64,000 bases of DNA from Eleusine coracana subsp. coracana (lineage: Eukaryota; Streptophyta; Magnoliopsida; Poales; Poaceae): positions 6,324,001-6,388,000 of the forward strand of contig CM064422.1 in NCBI GenBank assembly GCA_032690845.1, given 5' to 3'. Each line of letters opens with the position of its first letter. Position 1 is the stretch's first letter. Under the pieces are notes generated by a model. That model saw only the letters and a program-made list of their open reading frames with translations, was not told where the DNA came from and searched no databases. Below, in pieces: positions 57,959 through 64,000 of this stretch. The translations under genes and the position numbers were made by a program.

Positions 57959-60140
57959 GTGCCACGCAGCCCGCAGCCGCAGCTCCCATTCACGGCCCCG
58001 CCGCGGCCGCAGCCGCCGGCCACCGTCTCATCGCCCGCGGAAGCCCGCCACCCGCGCCTCCCTTCACGCCGGGGCCGGGGGACGGGCCCGCCGCTCCGCG
58101 CCGGAAGCGCCGCCGGGGCGCGCCGCTGGCCCACCGCTCTCGCGCGCAAGCGCAACCAACACCACGCCGCCTCGGCTCGGCGGCCCGCCGGTGGAGCGGA
58201 TCGAGGGGCGGCGCCCTGACGATTAGGGTTTGGCGGTGCTGCGGGCGGGGAGCAGCTGCGCAGAGGTGGGGAGGAGGAGGAGGACGCGACGCGGGGAAGG
58301 TGAGGTGCGGGAGTGGTGGTGGATTTAGTCGTGAAGGCTACTAGCAGAGCAGCGGGGCACTGGGGACGAGCGGGGGGAAAGCCAGCCAGCGCCCTCCTCG
58401 CCTGATGAGCCACCAGCCAACAGAGCTCCAGATATTATTTAATCTGTAAAAAGAAGGGAATTAGTTTAAAAAAAAAGTAATTACAGTACGTAATTTTTAT
58501 TTTGTCAGTTTATACGTATTTCTTCCCCCTCTCTCTTCTTCCTCTGGACAGTACCGCGAACCGGAGCTTGGGAACAGGGCGCGGGATTGGGTGGTATTTA
58601 CTGGCGCATGCCCCCCCCCCCCCCCCCCCCGGCAGCGGCGGGTTGGGCAGTTCGGTAGCCGCGCACGGAGTTCCGGGCGGAGACGCGGGGCCTGCCGCTG
58701 CGTCTCTCCGTCTCCGTGTCCCCGATTTTTTTGTACCGTTGCGGCCGCGGCGGCGGCCTCGGCCTCTACCTAGACCCGTTTGTAAGTTTTGTAATCTCCT
58801 TTTGACAGCTTCTTTCCCGTTCCTAACGAACTTCCTGTGCCTTTCGAAGTTGAAAACAGCACGAGCGACATTCCTGTTTCCTGACGACCAGGTCGATCGA
58901 CAAGTCGCACGCACACACCGTTTCCTTTTTTGCAACAGAAAACCCGGTTCTCTAGCGTTTGAACTGGGCATCAAACCCATCCTTCTGAAGAAAGCATCGC
59001 TTGCAGGGAAGTCGAAGCAAACCGTAAACCAAGGAGTTTTAGTTTAGGAGAGCTGCTTGCTTCTGCTTACGTACGCGCCGGTGTACCGTCGCGTGCTTCG
59101 CTTGAGGGCTATCCCTTTCTCTTGATTGCACGTTCCATTATCAGAAGTAATAAGTCGGTGTAAAGTTAATAACAACGCCACGCCACGCTTCGAGGTTCAC
59201 CACCACCGGTGTGCCGCCCACAAACGCGAGCGTGTGAAAATTACGTGGAGCACTGAACCAGCTGGACGGACGACGGTCGGGCAGCCAGCCCAGATGATTG
59301 TTTCGGTTACATCCGCATCATCACGGAACGCGACACACAATCCAAGTTGCGGGCCACCTAATCCTAACCACGGCTCAACAAAGCCAATTTAAACAGCGGT
59401 GCGCGCTCAACCACTCCCCCTCCCACCGCTGGTCAAACCCGCCGCTGCCAAATGTCGCCGGGACGGCGTCGCCGGCAAGCGCCGAGTACTAGGAGGCAGC
59501 CAGGCCATGGCCGCTCCAAGTCGCAGGTCGCTGATCGCTGGTGACCCGCGCGTGGTGGCAGCTGAAAAAAAAAAAGGCAGGGGGATCTGGATCAGTGCGG
59601 GGGCTCACGTGGCCCACTAAACTAACCTTATCCGGCTAAGTAGCGGCTGCAGGTGGGTCCGCCCGATTAATGGGTGGGGCGACAGAGAAAGTTGTGCTCC
59701 GTTACGGCAACGACGAGACGCGCGCGCGCCAACGAAGTCAAAGCGGTAGGCGTCCCTAGCATTGGCCGACCGGTACGAGAGACCGTAGTCATCAGGTTGA
59801 TGAGGGGCGATGCCGACGCGCGCGACTGAAGATGGAGAGGTTTGGGTGGGGGTCTTCGACTCTTCGTGCAGGATGCGTGTTGGATGTTCTTAATTTGTTG
59901 CTGGCATTTGTATACTGATGTAATGGACTACTGATATGTCTATTCTATCCTGGACCTTTGTTTAAGCCAGAAGGGAAAGGGTGCGGTTTTGCCCAAAAAT
60001 AGAATTGTGGTGCGACATGGCGCGTCTGACGAAGCAAGAGATGATGCACGGGTTGCTCAAAAAAAAGAGAGAGATGATGCACAGAAGGCATACTACAGAT
60101 TACAGGAAAAAAGAAATAAGAAAAATAAAAAATATATTTT
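57959..60140. other. Spacer upstream of the M8 protease gene
   Basis: 57959-58400 is the GC-rich promoter and leader of the protease gene. A poly(C) tract of 20 lies at about 58611-58630. GC-rich patches follow at 58640-58760 and 59400-59700 without recognisable domains. An imperfect repeat of agagatgatgcac occurs near 60038 and 60070. No gene is called. Confidence 0.4.
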
Positions 60141-60214
60141 GTCTGAGCCCAGGTTCGAACTGGGGACCCTTTAGTGTGTGAGACTAACGTGATAACCAAC
60201 TACACCACCCAGAC
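60141..60214 (-). tRNA. trnV-CAC: tRNA-Val(CAC)-like gene
   Basis: On the - strand it starts GTCTGGGTGGTGTAGTTGG. Acceptor stem GTCTGGG/CTCAGAC pairs fully with one G-U; anticodon arm TTAGT-CTCACAC-ACTAA has anticodon CAC (Val); T arm CCCAG-TTCGAAC-CTGGG is perfect. A T-rich stop (TTTTTT) follows within 15 bases. Odd: the variable loop reads AGGGTC, six bases, where plant tRNA-Val(CAC) as I remember it has five (AGGTC). It is otherwise a well-formed nuclear tRNA with intact A and B boxes. It may be functional or a slightly decayed copy. Confidence 0.85.
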
Positions 60215-61665
60215 GTTTTGTTTAAGGAGATACTAAACTTATATATCTATTCAAACCGACAGATCCTCTCTGCCTCCTCTAATCAGTCATCTGCACCGAC
60301 AAATGATTTGCGGATCGGACTCACTGGTCGCTTGTCTTATGATGAAGACGGCAACAGCCGTTCCTATTCCTACCGTGTACTCTGGTCAGGAGTAGTGGAT
60401 TAGACTGTACAGTATACCGAAAAGAGTATCTTCCGGTAAGTGTTCGTGAGTTGTCTTCTTGCTATTGTACCTACAGATGACGAAGCAGATGTAAAGTCGT
60501 ATGTAGTAGTCGAGAAATGCCTGACGGCGTCCGACCTGCCCATCAATCAATCCAGCTCAATTAGTCCCTGTAGTTCTTCTTACGGCTGTCATTGAGCTTC
60601 TAGTCTAAAATCTTTCCACTCTCACTGAAAAGCTGTTTCTCGGAACATGCCAAGTTGTCAGGCCCACATAGTAAGCTCTTAATGATAATGTGCATTGTAC
60701 AGACTTACGACCATGAGAAATTGGCAACAGGTAGAGTATTATTTTGACTAAAACTGACTAACCAACCTTATGTGACAGTTCAGAAGAAAAACAAGGAAAG
60801 CAACCGAAGAAATAAACAAGAAGAAATGGACCCAAACCACTCATTCAAAAAGCATACTAGTATAATTTAGGAGTACATAAAGAATTCGAGACCCCGAAAA
60901 GGCAAAAGGTTCATTTCACTGGGAATTATGGGATACAAAGGGAAAAAACACCACAGGATTCCTTGTTATTCCTTTTTCTTTTCCTACGACTTAGTATATT
61001 CAGGTACTCGGCATGCGCGAAGGAGGAAGCTGAATTATACTGTATGTAAGTGGACAACAGTCGTATCAATTGCTGCCAGGTACAGCTATCACTGGATGTC
61101 AGCAGACTAACCTACCTTCAATCTCAATCCTATGAGCCAAGCTGACAAATTGCTGGAGATACTTTGCGATGATTATTGAAATCCACGAATCTGATGTGAT
61201 TCGCCTTGGGATTGAAAATGGGATCTATTAGTCTCCAATGAGGTCGACTATCTAAAAAAAAATCCAATGAGGTTGACCTTGACACACTTGCTTACATTGA
61301 AAACAGACAAGAGATCTCCAGTTCAACATAAGGTCCCTCCATGGACAGCATCTGCATTTTGGCACATCCATTACATGATCTTGCACATTAAATTTTGCTT
61401 TAAATTCTTTATATGCTTTGTCAAAAACTCACTGTAATACCTTCCAGTGTTCCGGAAAAAAAAATACAGGGTAATAATCCAAGAGACAAGTTATTATGTG
61501 AACCACTATCAGTTCACTGTATAAAACACTAAGTCTATGTATAATAATCAGGTAAAGGAGGGCATATTCATGTTCTTATCCATGAAGACAAGCCCATATC
61601 TCCACGTATGTGATCCATCAATGATGAGGCATCAGAGTTAAAGACAAAACCTGCTAAAGCATACA
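60215..61665. other. Spacer between the tRNA and the GT14 gene
   Basis: AT-rich intergenic DNA ending in the 3' UTR of the glycosyltransferase gene (about 61400-61665). No gene, paired terminal repeat or RNA structure is recognised. Confidence 0.45.
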
Positions 61666-63997
61666 TCAACCAAAACCGAGCACAGTTGGTGCCAACTCTA
61701 ACAATGGCTCCAATGCACTGGGAGCAAACTTCCGGGCAAACAAGAAGCACATCGTCGTGTTCTGATTATTGTATAGACAAGTCCCTCCCTCTCGAACTTC
61801 CCTCAAAAATTCCTCCGTGATATCGCCCCTACCAAACATGGCTGGATGTGCCGAATTTGGACCGGCCCTCGACCAATCCACCCAAGTAACAGTCCTGTTA
61901 GCCAGTCTATGCGGAGCTTCAATCGTGAGCATTGTATGGAAATAGTGCTCATCAGCATAACAACCAGGCCTGCAAAACTCCTTGAATTTTGGGTAATAGA
62001 CTGTGTCCTTGACAATGGCAATGGCAAGTTCCCTGTCTACTTCAAACCATTGCCAACCTTTACGCCATTGTGCCAGTTCAACCTCGGGGGTCATTCCCAA
62101 ATTATAACGGCCCCGCCCATCTCTTCCGGGATCATCGATTGACATGACAAAGCTTTGGCTTGAATTTTGAAAATACCGGTATGTTGAGTTGAAGTCAAAT
62201 AGAGGAATGCACGACTCGGACACAAGCACGAACCATTCGTTGGAAATATCTAGCAAAGCGTTGGCTAGTAGGCGTCTCTCAGCATCACACATACTCATCT
62301 GGCCCCATTCTACGACCTGTGATCATCAGGAAAATCAAACAAATATGTCAGGGTATGTGAAAAGAAGATAGAAGCAGCATAAATAGCTCCCGCAGTTGAT
62401 TAGAGAATACTAGTACCTAGATTCCAGTCCACATTCACATACTGTACCATCAAAGTAGCAGAATAACAATCAGAGTACTATATTCAGACAGTATCTGGTT
62501 ATCTTCTCCCAGTTCTTAATCTGACGCCCTGCTTAATGGGGTCACAGGAATGGACTGTTTTCTTGAAAACCACAAAAGTCCACAGCCTTTTCAGTGCTTC
62601 ACAAATAATCGTAGCCAGCGATTCAGCATGAGTTGCTTCCCATCTTATTACTTTGGTCCTCGAATAATCGAAGTCAGTGCTTCATTTTTCCTACTAAAAC
62701 TAAGTCTTCCATCCCCACAATTGCTATTTGGACTCTTTGAGCTTATGAAAGTTGTATATCAAGCTGGAAGTGTTGAAATGACTGTTGACATATGATAAGT
62801 ACGAACGGAAATTTCAGAGCAGCGATGCTAATCTACAAGTTCACGTCAGAGATAAATGAATGACAGTTTTACAACACTAAATGCCACCCTGAAATGGTCT
62901 AGAAGCTTCCCTGATCGACAGGGAAAGATCATGCAAATTGCAAACACACCTGCTGCCGAGAGGAAGAGATGCCGAGAAGTCTGAGCAGCAGATACGCAGC
63001 GCGTGCAGACTGCAGAGGAGGTCGCTCCAGTTTTCAGCAGAAGCACCCAACATTTGCAGTATACGGGAGGGGTGAGGAAGGTTGAAGTTAAGACTTCGCA
63101 CAGATTAGGTAGCTTCCTTACATGTACTAGTAACGCTCTAATTAGAAATACATACGTGTCCAGTGACCAATTTCCTTTATACGTATTTCTAATTAGAAAT
63201 TTCCTTTAATGAAGTCACTGCAACGTACGTACGTGTCCAGTGACCAATTTGTCAGACGGCGTGCGTTGCCGTATAAAAACAGAGCACAACTCAACGAACG
63301 AGATCGTTGAGCCAAAGTGCATCTCAACACGGGCAACAAAGCTTGCTCCCACAGTCCCGCACTAGCACTACCACTACCACGACCACGCTGAGAGGAAGAG
63401 GATCAAGCAGGCAAGAAAGGAGGCGACGATCGAGCTAACCTGACTGGGGATTTGGCGCCGGTAGAAGACGGATTCGGCGGTGAAGTTGGCTTCGTAGGCC
63501 GGCATGGTGTGGAGGTAGATCGAGTAGCGCCCCTCGTGGCCGCGGAAGAAGCACTCCCAGAGGGGCGCCAGTGGCAGCGGCCCGTGCGCGAGGAACATGA
63601 ACGCCAGCTTGGGCACGCGGCGGAACGGGTACCCGCGCGCCCCGCGCGGCGCGAACGACGCGCGCCAGAGGAGCTCCTCGTCGGTCATGGCGTGCCGCGC
63701 GCGCGCGGGAGGGCGGGTCCACCGCTCCAGCCCCTCGTCGCCGGTCTCCTTCCCTTCCTCCTCCTCCTCCTCCTCCGCCGCCGCCGCCGCCGTCGCCGAC
63801 GAAGACGACGACCACAGGCAGGGCCGGAACAGGCCGGTCGTCGGCGCCGTCACGGCGCGCCGCGCCAGGAACATGCCGCCGGCGGAGAGGCCCACGCCGA
63901 GGAGGAGGAACCCGAGGAACACCCGGAGCAGGCCCGTCGGGAACGCCCTGCCACGCTGCCCCTGCGGCTGCGCCGCCGCATCCTTGCCGTCGTCCAT
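61666..63997 (-). CDS. GT14/DUF266 core-2/I-branching-type glycosyltransferase (BC10-like)
   Basis: Exons 63440-63997 and 61666-62316 with one GT-AG intron (62317-63439); 1209 bases, 402 residues. The ATG at 63995-63997 is three bases from the window end, so the promoter is not seen. A short basic cytosolic tail is followed by a transmembrane anchor (LLRVFLGFLLLGVGLSAGGMFLA, split by the Gly pair near 40), a Ser/Ala/Glu-rich stem with a poly-Glu run, then the catalytic domain: KLAFMFLAHGPLPLAPLW, YSIYLHTMP, FYRRQIPSQ, then VVEWGQMSMCDAERRLL, SNEWFVLVSESCIPL, QWRKGWQW, DEHYFHTML and the family end CFLFARKFAPSALEPLL. This is the plant DUF266 pattern; rice BC10 of this family affects cell-wall cellulose and arabinogalactan. 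The sugar donor and acceptor are unknown. A Golgi location is inferred from topology. Confidence 0.93.
63153..63250. repeat. 21-bp direct repeat around a palindromic core, in the GT14 intron
   Basis: The phrase tacgtgtccagtgaccaattt occurs (21 bases, cut here as tacgtgtccagtgacc plus aattt) at 63153-63173 and 63230-63250. Between them, tttctaattagaaat is a near-perfect palindrome, and a related attagaaatac word precedes the first copy. It may be the scar of a small element or a local rearrangement. Confidence 0.7.
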
Positions 63998-64000
63998 GGG

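Noticed and set aside
57534..58344. Long + strand frames over the M8 protease first exon and promoter
   Set aside because: Arg/Pro/Ala-rich shadow frames in GC-rich DNA without domain similarity.
63265..63290. TATA-like gtataaaaaca on the + strand
   Set aside because: It lies inside the intron of the minus-strand GT14 gene and no + strand gene follows in the window.

Overview
This is nuclear DNA from a flowering plant, almost certainly a grass (Poaceae). The evidence is very GC-rich first exons with AT-rich introns, consensus GT/AG junctions, nine genes with plant-type homologues (BELL homeodomain, plastid IspH/HDR, MIZ1/DUF617, PR-1, GT77, GT14/DUF266, plant M8 leishmanolysin), and many small grass-type transposable elements (Stowaway, hAT and Mutator MITEs, an RTE LINE, a tRNA-derived SINE). 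No bacterial, phage or organelle segment is visible. The species cannot be fixed from this window alone.

Layout. 1-332: 3' end of a hAT-transposase-derived DAYSLEEPER/RICESLEEPER-like gene (+). 1327-1896: secreted PR-1/CAP protein (+). 3282-4052: intronless MIZU-KUSSEI1-like DUF617 gene (+). 5.3-11.1 kb: transposon-rich spacer. 11516-12941: two-exon gene for a 76-residue membrane protein (+). 13.2-17.2 kb: spacer with a Stowaway element, a 0.3 kb tandem duplication and a TIR element. 17455-25698: four-exon BEL1-like homeobox gene of the BLH2/BLH4 (SAW) type (-). 26-41.6 kb: about 16 kb without a convincing gene, holding a complete SINE, a hAT MITE and simple repeats. 41660-44830: ten-exon HDR/IspH gene (+). 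45686-46948: three-exon GT77-type glycosyltransferase (-), convergent with HDR. 48194-57958: sixteen-exon leishmanolysin-like metalloprotease (-) whose introns hold a 1.5 kb PIF/Harbinger-type element with a nested Stowaway and two RTE retrotransposon copies. 60141-60214: tRNA-Val(CAC)-like gene (-). 61666-63997: two-exon GT14/DUF266 glycosyltransferase (-), its start codon 3 bases from the window edge.

The genes are independent single-copy-type plant genes and not an operon or pathway cluster. HDR makes plastid isoprenoid precursors; the two glycosyltransferases and the M8 protease are membrane or secretory-route proteins; the BELL gene is a developmental transcription factor. I rebuilt all exon models by hand from splice signals and reading-frame continuity; each gives an unbroken frame. 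I found no undescribed multi-gene system. The most unusual items are two apparent GC-AG introns, a PR-1 lacking two of the four conserved CAP cavity residues, transposons with intact target-site duplications, the Harbinger-like element with GC-rich cargo, and the nested RTE insertions.
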